Origin: Euclidia mi
Taxonomy: Eukaryota > Arthropoda > Insecta > Lepidoptera > Erebidae
Assembly: GCA_944739405.2 (NCBI GenBank)
Contig: OX123190.2
Location: 24,588,807 to 24,652,806 of the forward strand
Direction: 5' to 3'
Length of the DNA: 64,000 bases
The position numbers and the translations under genes are program-made. This document shows, one piece after another, positions 11,755 through 21,692 of this stretch; within the stretch, counting starts at the first letter, position 1, and every line of letters starts with the position of its first letter. The notes below the pieces were generated by a model. That model ran no database searches. It was given only the letters and a program-made list of their open reading frames with translations, and was not told the origin of the DNA.

Positions 11755-11851
11755 TTTCAAAAAGCCTCCTGCTAACAATCATGATACTTGCTAGTAGGTG
11801 TAACAGTAGAACGAAGCAGCATGCCCTTCCTTTTTAAATTGTAGATAGAAC
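11755..11851 (-). repeat. Exon-like repeat block, unit 3 (first part)
   Basis: GCCTCCTGCTAACAATCATG through AAATTGTAGATAGAAC matches unit 2. It continues at 14902-15005 after a LINE flanked by ATAGAAC. Confidence 0.55.
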
Positions 11852-14800
11852 GTATGTATATGTAATGTATCTTCACAACCGCCTCCATCCAATGGAGGTG
11901 AGCATCTCTTCCTGGAAGTCGAGCTACATCACACCAAAATCCTTCTTTGGGTTTATTACTGCCCTTCTTTGCGTATTGATTTCTTTTCCTCCTTTGAAAA
12001 CCTCTTACTCACTCTATCTCCCTCTTACAGTCAAACTATAATCATGGGTGACTTCAACACCTGTCTCCTTAAGAACGACTCACGCTCTTCATCTCTTTAT
12101 TCTATTTCTGTTTCTAGTAATCTGCATATTCTTCCTCTAAATGCTACTCATCACTTCCCTAATTCTGCTCCCTCACTTTTAGACCTCATCTTCGTTTCAT
12201 CGCTTGGTCATGTCGCTAAGCACGACCAATGTGATGCTGATGCATTTTCTTACCATGATCTTATCTATTTTACAAAGTTCGTCCTCCCAAGGCAAAATCA
12301 AGAACTCTCTTGCTACGCAATTTTAGTGGTATGGATACTGAACGTCTATGCGACGATGTCAAAGCAATAAATTTTGGGGTACCTTTACTTGACTCTGATT
12401 CTATTGACTGCAAAATTCAAATATTTGAGAGAAAATTACTGAACTATACGATATTCATGCACCAATTCGCACTATTAGACTGAAACATGCACCACTGCCT
12501 TGGCTTACCAAAGAAATCAGCATACTTTTCAGAAAAAAGCAGCTGCAAAATCGAAATATAAATCCAAGCCTTCTGAAAATAATAAAGAAAAGTATACAAA
12601 GCTTAGAAATCTCTGCAATAGGCTGTGTAGGGATGCACAACGCCAGCATATTCATAGTTCTGTTCAAAATGGTGACCCTGCGAAAGTATGGAAATTTCTT
12701 AGATGAACAGGAGTTGGCAAGCAAAATCAAAACAAGAATTCTTCCGATATTGATATTAATTCGCTCAATCAGCATTTCTCTGCTTCGTCCGCTTTTAATA
12801 GGACAACAAAATGAGTACCTTAAATTATCTTTCATCGCTTCCAACTCCTGACTATACTCCTTTTGTCTTTAGTCAGTTTACTGCATGTGATATTAAGAAG
12901 AGCATCATGTCCATAACATCTAACGCAATCGGCAGTGATCGCATCACCCGCAATATGATTCTCCCTATCCTCGATGAGATCCTACCTATTGTTTCCTATA
13001 TATTTAATCATTCCATTTCAAATAGCGTGTTTCCAACAGCTTAGAAAGAGGCTCATATAGTTCCTTTACCTAAAAAATCCATTCCTGTTTCTTTCTCCGA
13101 CTATCGACCCATATCTATACTACCCTTCCTTTCTAAAGTCCTTGAACGTCTCATCCATAACCAACTTAACTCCTTCCTTTCAAAAAACAATATCCTCAAT
13201 CCCTTTCAGTCTGGTTTCCGCACGGGTCATAGTACTACAACTGCCCTTGGCAGCATTACGGACGATATAAGGTCAGGCATGGAGGGCGGCAGGCTAACAG
13301 TTCTCTGTTTGCTGGACTTTAGCAATGCATTTAATACTGTTGATTTTGACATTCTCCTTGCCATTTTAAGCTCTCTTAGCATATCTCCATCAGTGATCGA
13401 CTGGTTTCGTAGTTGCCTGTTTGGACGCCGGCAGCGCATTCATCTGGATGATATTTTTTCTCCATGGTGCGACAATGCTGCAGGTGTACCTCAGGGCGGC
13501 GTTATATCTCCTTTACTCTTCTCAATTTTTATCAATTCAATTTCAAATAGTTTAACTTCTTTCTACCACCTATATGCAGATGATTTGCAAATTTACTCTC
13601 AAGCGAAGGTTGACAACTTGCCGTCAGCAATCTCAATTATTAATAATGACTTGGCTGAAATTACACACTGGACCAATAGATATGGACTTAAGATTAAGCC
13701 TGCTTAAACCCTGGTTATTATTATCGGCAGTTCCAGAACGATGACAAAGGTTCAATGGTCAATGCTTCCCCAGGTGTCTTTTGTTGGCGTTGTAATTCCT
13801 ATAAGTAATGATGTGAAGAATCTGGGGATATACATCGACAAATCGCTGTCTTGGACTGTGCAGCTACAAAATGTTAGTCGACGACTCTACGCTGCCTCAG
13901 CATCATTGAGAAGATTGCGCAACTTCCTGCCAATATCCACTAAAATTGCACTAGTGCAATCCATCCTTTTACCCATTCTTGACTATGCCGATGCCAGCTA
14001 TCTAGATCTCAATGAAGACCAGCTAGATAAACTTGAGCGACTTCAAAACTTCTGTATAAGATTCATATACGGATTACGTAAATATGATCACGTCTCTGAA
14101 TTTCGCAACAAGCTCAAGTGGCTACCAATCCGCCTTCGACGGAATACTCACATTCTTTGTCTTCTTTTTAATATTCTTTTTAATCCTTCCTATCCCATGT
14201 ATCTCAAAAATCGGTTCGATTATCTTCATAATACACATTCTAAGTTCTTACGATCATCAGAAAACCTAAAACTGCAAGTCCCTACACATTCAACGGTTTT
14301 CTTTGAAAAATCGGCCACTGTGCATTATGGAATGCGTTGCCTGAATCTATCAGACGGGCTAAATCCTTAAACAGGTTTTAAAAGTCACTCAGCACTGTAT
14401 GGCAGATTCATCATGACTGATAAACACACATACCCAAAGTATATAGTTTAGTTTACATATTTATTCATCTATGTATTGTTTGTGTATATATGAATATTAG
14501 TATTTCATTTATAAATATGTATATATATAATTTTATATTATATATTGTATGTATATATATATTTATATATTTTATGTACGGTTTATGTACGGTATTATTT
14601 TTTTAATTATGTTACATTTATAAGTATAATTATATTTCATATTATTCTGATATACAAATATTTTCTCCCATCCACTATAATTTTTTCACAATCACTGTTC
14701 CCCAAGGTACGCCATTACCCACTATTTTAGCTTTGATATTTAATATATATTTCCGAACTAGGTTGTCTGGAAGAAATCGCAATGTGCGATAAGACCGCCC

Positions 14801-14894
14801 TTGTACCACTAGTTTTAAGGTTTTAGATGTAATCTATTGTAATATTGTGTATTTACTGGTGTACAATAAAGGGTTTTTATCTTATCTTTATCTT
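11852..14894 (+). pseudogene. CR1-like LINE, 5'-truncated, 7-bp TSD
   Basis: Flanked by ATAGAAC at 11845-11851 and 14895-14901, both inside repeat unit 3. It begins in the endonuclease domain (IMGDFNTCL at about 12045) and runs through RT: SDYRPISILP at about 13100, FQSGFRTGHSTT at about 13205, GVPQGGVISPLL at about 13480 and catalytic YADD at about 13573. The thumb and C-terminal region runs to about 14370 (DYADASYLDL, LKWLPIRLRR). TAG after FPTA at 13042 and stops or shifts near 12370, 12705 and 13707 make it non-functional. The 3' UTR has GGTTGTCTGGAAGAAATCGC and ends ACAATAAAGG plus TTATC repeats, as in other lepidopteran CR1-like elements. The minus-strand LINE at 30255-40886 is a relative of this family. 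Confidence 0.85.
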
Positions 14895-14901
14895 ATAGAA
14901 C

Positions 14902-15005
14902 ACTATCAATCAGGTTGTCGAAAATGACACAACTTCTTTTGTATGTTCCAATATTTTGCTGACCTGTCCTCCATCAGAGTAAACAGTACTAGGAAAATTG
15001 GATGT
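14902..15005 (-). repeat. Exon-like repeat block, unit 3 (second part)
   Basis: Continues 11755-11851. On the minus strand TACTCTGATGGAGGACAGG resembles unit 2, with more divergence. Confidence 0.5.
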
Positions 15006-15134
15006 AGAAGGCACATCTGGAAACATAAATTATTCCAATAAGTGTTTTATTAGAGTCATGTCACAACAATATTTACTAAATGTTCATCAAACAAAACAAG
15101 CTGATGCATCTTCAGGGTGTTAATGATATTACTG

Positions 15135-15202
15135 GGAATAGTCGGGCAAGCGCAATGACATTATAAATATTTATAATGTCATTGCGCTTGCCCGACTATT
15201 CC
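15135..15202. repeat. Perfect 68-bp palindrome, first of a pair
   Basis: Its two 34-bp halves are exact reverse complements with no spacer, centred at 15168/15169 (TTATAAATATTTATAA in the middle). It does not coincide with any element terminus. Confidence 0.9.
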
Positions 15203-15205
15203 GTC

Positions 15206-15273
15206 GACGTCCTATACTGATGACCATTCCGATATACATATGTATATCGGAATGGTCATCAGTATAGGACGTC
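15206..15273. repeat. Perfect 68-bp palindrome over the LTR start
   Basis: The 34-bp halves are exact reverse complements with no spacer, centred at 15239/15240 (ATACATATGTAT). The right half is the first 27 bp of the 5' LTR plus the TSD and 2 bp of flank; the left half is an inverted copy of the same bases. The 3' LTR at 19884 has no such copy, so the inverted copy arose after or during integration, or in the assembly. Confidence 0.9.
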
Positions 15274-15566
15274 AATTGACTACGAAACGGAAGTGCGAAG
15301 ATTGCGCGCTTCGCCAGAGTCTACGCGTCACGTTCGCTACAGTCGAAGAGGGGGGTGACGGTTGACGTTCAACGGAGCAACGACAGCTATCACTTCTCTT
15401 GGAGACTCCGAGCAAGCAACAAGTACCTAGAAACTGTCACTCGTTTCGTGTTCAGTAATACAAAATAGTTATAGTCAGTTTTGTTAGATTTGATTTGGTG
15501 TGAACTTATAACGAACTGTGATGTGAAGTGTTGATACCGGCCAAGAATCAAGCAATCCGCCGTTAT
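15247..15566 (+). repeat. 5' LTR of LARD-like element
   Basis: 320 bp, starting TCGGAATGGTCATCAG and ending AATCCGCCGTTAT. The ends could shift by up to two bases because the TSD shares bases with the LTR edges. It lacks canonical TG...CA ends. Confidence 0.85.
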
Positions 15567-15579
15567 CAGAAGTGGCATC

Positions 15580-15656
15580 ATGGACCAGCGCGACCACAAG
15601 GCGACTGTTAACGCTGCTATGTTGGTGAATCAGCTGAGCTTGCAACTGCCACCGTG
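15580..15656 (+). CDS. Short leader exon ending at a splice donor (putative)
   Basis: An ATG 14 bp inside the element opens a frame whose core ATANAAMLVNQLS-like peptide is also encoded by the 55-kb element (here ATVNAAMLVNQLS; there ATANAAMLVNQLS, 55877-55915). In both, the frame runs into CCGTGGTGAGCG, a good 5' splice site (GTGAGC at 15657-15662 and 55933-55938). Read through, the frame ends after 26 codons at 15660. My inference is that this is a first coding exon spliced to a downstream gag, with the long leader acting as an intron. No acceptor has been identified with confidence. Confidence 0.4.
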
Positions 15657-15755
15657 GTGAGCGTATTTTGTCTGATTTTTTTTATTGGTACTGCCAATTT
15701 TGTTTAGTGGCAGAAGTAGTAAAACATTACGCGTTTAATCTTGGAAATGTCATAA

Positions 15756-15840
15756 TCGTTGTGGTGATATCGCCATCACATCGTACTGAGTGTTGTAGGT
15801 TCGATTCCTACTCGAGACAGTGAGTTGTTGAACCTTTTGA
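15756..15840 (+). mobile_element. tRNA-derived SINE head inside the LTR leader
   Basis: GTTGTGGTGATATCGCCATC is followed by TAGGTTCGATTCCTACTCG (B box). The same unit occurs at 58310-58380 in the related LTR element, so it was present before the two elements separated. Confidence 0.6.
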
Positions 15841-16735
15841 CTATTAAGGTGTCGTGGTTCCCATGGCATGATCTCATAAATAATCTTCTTTTTAATGGCT
15901 TAAAGAAGAAAGACAAAAATAATGTGGGTAGTAATGATTTAATTGTGACCTTTGCCATATTTTAAGTTAGCGTATGGTTGTCTGACTACCTCAGTGACCT
16001 AGCTGTAGCGTAGATAGCGAACGGAGATTTTGAATTTGATACGCCAGTTAAAAAGAAAGCGATTATTTTTATTTTCTTCATGCGAGGGTGGCTCGCACTC
16101 ACGAACCTCATATTATGCTTGCTTGCAAATAGATTATCTTTTCTCGGTCTTACTTTATGGACTGTAATAGTAACGAGAGTGAGCGTACAGGCCGACTTGC
16201 ATTGTTCCAAGCAAGTGCGTTTGAGTGAAACGTGCTAGTTAATGTTGTAGTGCAGTTGTAATATTGGTTTTAGAACCAACAGCCAGCTTTGGTTGGTTTT
16301 CCGCTAAATCTAGAACAATAACTCCGGCCTAGACTGTCCTTCGCAGGGCAGCGGCGCTAAAGTTGGTAAACTAATCGAATTGTACATACTAAGTTCATAG
16401 TGTAAGACTGTGCGTGGCTATTGCTTCTGACTGTGCTGATTTTGTGTAGAACAGCTTGTAGCTTTTATTTCTTAAATAGACGTGTGAACTGCAGTGCTGT
16501 CTAGAGGAGTGCGGTTGGTTGGTTAGTGTAACCTGACCATAGTCAAAAGATATTACTAGCGCCATTGTTTTATCGACTCGTGGTGTTGATAATACGTAAC
16601 TGTTTTCGTTTAAACGTGATTAGAGCCTAAGTAAAAAGTGACACTGTTACTCGTTGTACTTCTGGGTTGTACAGATGATCTCAATATTGCAATTACACCT
16701 GTTTTTTTTGTGTGCATAAATTTTTAACATGGCAC

Positions 16736-16770
16736 ATCTGAGTACGAAACATTTTGTTTCGTACTCAGAT
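16736..16770. repeat. Snap-back palindrome (16-bp arms)
   Basis: ATCTGAGTACGAAACA and its exact complement are separated by 3 bp. The aligned part of the 55-kb element (near 59310-59350) lacks it, so it is specific to this copy. Confidence 0.8.
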
Positions 16771-18354
16771 TATTAGATGGCACCACTAGTAAAATTTAAT
16801 TCAATTTTAAGATTTTACGTGTGAAAATTACCTACTGTGTGTTTTTTAAATTCATGTGATACGCTGGGAATTGTTATCAAGTGCCCCGAGTTATGCTTAG
16901 GACGTTTAGGAGTGATAGTGTTTCTATTAGAAGCTGTTAAACTCGATTATCAGACGTAGAAGAAAATTATTGAGTTATCATCGTAGTGCGTTACGATAAT
17001 CAGTTACAGAGATTTTAATATTCATTGTAGGTAGAACTAGGTTAGTGATCGTTAGTGATGATTGTGTGCTTAACCTTATTCTCATTAAATGGGTGCTTTG
17101 TTAGTCGTTGTTGTGATAATTTTGTGATACCCACGTTACCGTCGGTGTAGATTTGCATAAATTGGATAAGCCGTTTGTGCGGCTGCATGTTTAGCCATGC
17201 GTTGCCGTTGGTTGCACCGGTATAGTGCCTTTCTGATTAGCCTAGTTTACCCTTGACCTTTGGTTTAATCATAGTCTCCGTTTTTACGAAAACAAGACAG
17301 CCACTAGTGCATTTGTCATAGTATCACAAACGTTGTCCATCGTTTTGAACGCGAAAGGTCCGTCGCTGTATCGCTAATGATTAGGTTAGGATAAGCTTCG
17401 TATTTAGACTATCCATGACAAAATTATAACGCTATAAAGACTGTTTAGATACTTGGTAGTAAAATTAACATCTAGAGTAGTATGATTTTCTTATAGTCTG
17501 CTATGTGATAAGGAAAACCAAAGCAACTTGTTGAACAAACCTAGTTTAAGATTACTTTGTTGGACGCTCGAAATGATTATCCGGGTGGTGTTGTGTAAGC
17601 GGATGAAGGTTTCATAGCGTGATGTTGAAGACCCGATGGATGTCAGAGTATGAGCAATGCAATATTTTTATGAGTTTCCTATTATTTGAGCGAGTACGTG
17701 TGTTGCTCAACATGTCAGCTTCCAGAGAAAGAGTTAGTTGTGATTTTCATTAAAACCTGTAATGATTTTGATCAGAGTAGGTACCTTTTATTGCCCACTG
17801 ACTTGTGCCAGGAATGGCCGTACGACTAGGATTGCTGTTCGAGAATTTTCTCTTAATCCTAGAGCGAAGTACATTAAAGTGTGGTTGTTGATCGCAATCA
17901 CGGATACCCTGCTACTCCAGTAGCTCTCATTTGATTTTTGATCGCTAATATTATCTACCTCTGGTTTCTGTGTTGTATGAAAAGAGGGTGTTGCGAGAAT
18001 CTGAAAGTACTCATAGAATGTCGATTGGTTATCTCAGAACCTGTAGTCGTTGCCTCTATGTAGCCAAAGGAAATCATTTTGTCCGAAAGTAGCTTATCGG
18101 TTCTCGCCATGTTCGCATTTGGTTTTAGTTTTTGTCAGTGGTCAAATCCAGTTCTGACATAGCTCATTGAGAGTATGGACGGGAGTTACGTACTGTGCAG
18201 TTGTGAAGTTGTAAATGAATTTGATAATCGCTTAAAATTTACGAAGTGCGGACGTTGAATTAGTCTGAAAGAATGGATACTCTAGTTAGTGCGTATACAA
18301 TGAGACTAATCTTTGAAATACTAATGGAAGATTTATTTCCCTTTGGGGTAATCC

Positions 18355-18590
18355 TGGTGGCTAGCGCGACCTGATGGCCGGCGCGGCCTGGTATCTGGCG
18401 CGGCCTGGAGGCCGGCGCGGCCTGGCGGCCGGCGCGGACTGGCGACCAGCGCGGCCTGGTGGCGAATGTGGCTTGGACGCCAGCATAGCCTGTGTGGCGC
18501 GCGGCCCATGTGTGGCGTGCGGCCCGTGTGTGGAGCGCGGCCCTTGTGTGGCGCGGGGCCTGTGTGAGGTCTGTATGTGGCTTTGAGGAG
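18355..18590 (+). repeat. GC-rich minisatellite, 17-18-bp unit
   Basis: About a dozen imperfect units resemble GGCCGGCGCGGCCTG early in the array and TGTGTGGCGCGCGGCC later. Open frames on both strands here are by-products of the repeat. The 55-kb element has a different minisatellite at roughly the same relative position (61060-61175). Confidence 0.85.
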
Positions 18591-18699
18591 CTTGGTAACT
18601 GGTATAGCTAAAGCATATCTGGCCGAAACTGGCAATGAAAGTGAAGGTAGTTTATTAAAAGAGTTTGCTTAGAAGATGTAGAATCCAAAGACCTTAGCT

Positions 18700-19640
18700 T
18701 AAATATTTGGTTAACTTGGTTTGAAATATCTTAAAGTATAAAAGCCCATTTGAGGTCACAGAAGTTCTTTACGATGATCGTTATGATCGCGAAGCCCTTA
18801 ATTCTACGCGTAACTATAAGTAGGCACTCGACGGGTTGAGAAAAATGCCTGAAAGTCAAAGTATAACTGACGAAATTGAGGTAGAACAAAGTAGTTCTGA
18901 TATTGAAGAAAGAGTTTATGTTTACATGATGATCGGATCGGACCGTACCAGAGGCTGACGTGTAGCCGTAGCTCGGTAGAAATCGGCGTCTGCTAACTTA
19001 GTAGTCGGTGAGTAGGCGGTATTGCAGTCAGCTCTGGTGGAGGTCGGGTTTCAGTGGCGTTCCCATGTGGGGTTCGCAGAAAGTAGAGTAACTGGAGGTT
19101 ACTGGGCTATGCATAGCCATGATCATATGTAGAGCTTAAATGTTACGGTTTACTTGGTTTGAAATGATATCTTGAGAGATACAGCGATAGTGAAATGTCA
19201 GTTTTACTTTGAGTTTCCTGATTATTGATTTTGATACTGAAACTTTGTGCCAGAGGATCAAAGCATAACTGACGATCTTAAAGAGAAAAAATTGTGAACC
19301 TTAATACTGACGAGCTAGTAGAAAACTGGGCTTACATGTTGATTGGTTGTGTGATTTAATGTCCGAGGTTGGTTTGTAGCCGTAATAGCCGTAAATCAGT
19401 ACAAATCGGATTCAATACAACTGTGAAGGCAGTTGTCCGTGAGTACACGGTAGGTACGCAGACGACTCCGATGTTTGATTGGCGCAGACAAATGGGTGGC
19501 AACCGAGTGACTGGTTTAAGGCCTGGTTTAATAACTGGAGGTTACTGAATGGGGGCAACCGAGTGGCTGGTTGAGTGCCTGGTTTAGTAACTGGAGGTTA
19601 CTGAACGGTTATGAATCACATGTAGAGCTTTAGTTATTTG
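18700..19640 (+). repeat. Imperfect tandem duplication (about 450 bp units)
   Basis: Two diverged units share, in order, ACTTGGTTTGAAAT, AAAGCATAACTGACGA-like and CTGGAGGTTACTG motifs (compare 18711-19140 with 19150-19640). The first has a 37-codon frame from ATG 18845 (MPESQSITDEIEVEQ); the second keeps only a related fragment near 19250. CTGGAGGTTACTG occurs three times in all. The protein is not recognised. Confidence 0.55.
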
Positions 19641-19883
19641 ATTTGATTATAACGTGAGTCTATGGTAATTGACTGTATTGTCAGTGATGCTCTGAATCCA
19701 GCTTCTATAATAGAATGTAATGTAGAAGATAATTTTGTAGAAAATTTGATTGGGGTCCTAACACTGTTTTGATTCAACCTTTACCTGGGTTAAGTCAGGA
19801 GTGACCGAGCAATGTGATACTGTGCGTGTAAAATTTTGTTACAGATTAACACACAGGGACGTGTGTCTTGTAGGATGGCCGTA

Positions 19884-20203
19884 TCGGAATGGTCATCAGT
19901 ATAGGACGTCAATTGACTACGAAACGGAAGTGCGAAGATTGCGCGCTTCGACAGAGTCTACGCGTCACGTTCGCTACAGTCGAAGAGGGGGGTGACGGTT
20001 GACGTTCAACGTAGCAACGACAGCTATCACTTCTCTTGGAGACTCCGGGCGGGCAACAAGTACCTAGAAACTGTCACTCGTTTCGTGTTCAGTAATACAA
20101 AATAGTTATAGTCAGTTTTGTTAGATTTGATTTGGTGTGAACTTATAACGAACTGTGATGTGAAGTGTTGATACCGGCCAAGAATCAAGCAACCCGCCGT
20201 TAT
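19884..20203 (+). repeat. 3' LTR of LARD-like element
   Basis: 320 bp, direct repeat of 15247-15566. Followed by the TSD GTATA (20204-20208) and host intron. Confidence 0.85.
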
Positions 20204-20229
20204 GTATATAATGAATAAGCATTTTTTAC

Positions 20230-20322
20230 CTGCATTCTTCAGCATTTCATCAGAATGTGATTTACAATAACTGTGATCATGCATTTTATTTGCATAATGC
20301 TGATCAGCAGTATAATCTGCTT
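20230..20322 (-). CDS. Host gene exon, repeat-exon type (third visible)
   Basis: On the minus strand TTTATTTTAG precedes the exon and GTAAAAAATG follows it. The 93-nt exon starts and ends in phase 1 and encodes EADYTADQHYANKM, DHSYCKSH and SDEMLKNA in order. It is clearly homologous to the exon at 20404-20499, which encodes the same pattern (DYTA, Q/HY, DHSY, SHxDExLK). The LTR element at 15247-20203 begins 20 bp past this donor, so the next exon should lie beyond about 15.1 kb. I do not recognise the family; the recurring His, Asp and Tyr positions are the only visible pattern. Confidence 0.7.
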
Positions 20323-20403
20323 CTAAAATAAAGAAAACAATTATTTATTATAATGAAAAATATATTATAAACATACATTACATAAAGTATAATAATATTT
20401 CAC

Positions 20404-20499
20404 CTGTAGACTTTAGTGTTTCATCATAATGTGATCTAAAATAGCTGTGATCAAAATGCTTCTTCTTTGTATACTGATGTTCAGCAGTGTAATCGGGTG
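20404..20499 (-). CDS. Host gene exon, repeat-exon type (second visible)
   Basis: Acceptor TTTTATTCCAG and donor CAG/GTGAAATA bound a 96-nt exon in phase 1 at both ends. It encodes, with the G of the previous exon, APDYTAEHQYTKKKHFDHSY and then FRSHYDETLKST. Substitutions against the 20230 exon keep the frame and the DYTA, DHSY and DE.LK residues, as expected for coding exons under constraint. Symmetric phase means exons can be gained or lost without shifting the frame. No known domain recognised. Confidence 0.75.
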
Positions 20500-20577
20500 C
20501 TGGAATAAAAGAATACAATAATTATCACGATGATTCGAGCAATTATAAATATGTACAAGGGCAAAACTTTAACGTAC

Positions 20578-20666
20578 CATCAGTTTCGGACGGATTCAGA
20601 GGTATTCCACTGAGAATTTGTTTCCAGGAATAGAGTAGGATACGCAAATGCCTGAAGACGTGGCTT
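20578..20666 (-). CDS. Host gene exon upstream of the repeat exons
   Basis: On the minus strand CTTCCTGACTCAG is a plausible acceptor and GATG/GTACGT a strong donor. The 89-nt exon in the frame required by the next exon encodes HLRILLYSWKQILSGIPLN and then PSETD. It joins 20404-20499 at a GCA codon. The 5' boundary is less certain than the donor; the exon could start elsewhere if it is a first exon. Confidence 0.55.
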
Positions 20667-21692
20667 CTGAGTCAGGAAGCGCGATTCAAAATGTTTGTGG
20701 CACACTTGTAGACTTCCTTGTAGGAGACAGATGGCGCTAGCTGTCACGTTAAGATCGGCTCCGTATTAATTTAATAAATAAAAATATTACCGAACGTTTT
20801 AGAAACTTTAAAGTGACAAATATTGTTCCTAAAGACCCAAAGTATTAGTGAAAGTGTTATCCAGTGTTAAATCTTTAAAATAATAACGCAGAACTCAAAT
20901 AAAAAAACATTGACGCTAACCAGTGACAAAACATAAATAGGTACAACAATACAATTATTAAATCAGTGCGCGTGGTGTAATGTACAATAAAAATAAAACA
21001 ACATCTAACGTAATTGTTATAAAGTGAGTGCAAAAATGTGGCCTGAAATTTTTTACTTATGAGTCAACCTAACGACTTTGTTTAAATTTAAAATTTGCGC
21101 GCTGGGAAGAACATCGCAAAATTGAACAATTAGATTACAGTGTCCGTAGTCGCTACAGAACGTTTACGACTGTGATATCAGTGCTCAAGTTTGATTCCCA
21201 CTGAAGACTTTACTTTTTGCATTTTGTGGTGATTTTATTTTCCTCAAACAAAGAAGTCATGGATTTTGGAAATTAACTCACCCTAAAAGTGTCTAAATTG
21301 TGACAAAATAGTTGCTAGAAAGCGTTTGCAACCAACAACCTTTTCTAACTTAAATTCCGTGTACAAACTTTATCTGTGACTAAGTAAAAACAAAACATGG
21401 TAAAAAGGTTTTAGTCTTCAAACCTTAGTGAGCTTAAAACAACAAAAACTGAGTGAGTCAATAAAGAACATTATTTTTGCATAGTTCAAAGAAAAAGTTT
21501 TGGAACTCAATATCGAGTGGGTATACGACAGATAAACAAACTGAAAACAGCGGTATCTATCGCGGAGTAGCGGTATTACGCTGAACCGCTGACACCTACG
21601 TTCGATGATTTACTACTGACAATCAATAATAACGCCATCTAGTTATAAGTGATCGAACCAGGTTGTACGCACAATACGCACCGAAAGATAAC
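20667..21692. other. Intron or LINE 5' UTR, nothing recognised
   Basis: AT-rich with no coding-like frame. Part may be the 5' UTR of the LINE that starts coding at 21693; its 5' end could not be placed. Confidence 0.5.

Larger units (their letters stand above)
15247..20203 (+). mobile_element. LARD-like LTR retrotransposon, non-coding
   Basis: Two direct 320-bp LTRs flank about 4.3 kb of internal sequence, and GTATA lies on both sides (15242-15246 and 20204-20208). The LTRs differ at about six positions by eye, suggesting moderate age. CAGAAGTGG follows the 5' LTR and GGATGGCCG precedes the 3' LTR; both motifs recur at the equivalent places in the element at 55086-63600. No gag, pol or env is present beyond fragments of under 40 codons, so it must depend on another element. 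The internal leader from about 15600 to 17600 aligns with 55870-60990. It sits in an intron of the minus-strand gene at 20230-20666. Confidence 0.85.

Noticed and set aside
18333..18635. Open frames of 70-100 codons on both strands in the GC-rich array
   Set aside because: They arise from a 17-18-bp minisatellite; composition is repetitive and there is no start context or homology.
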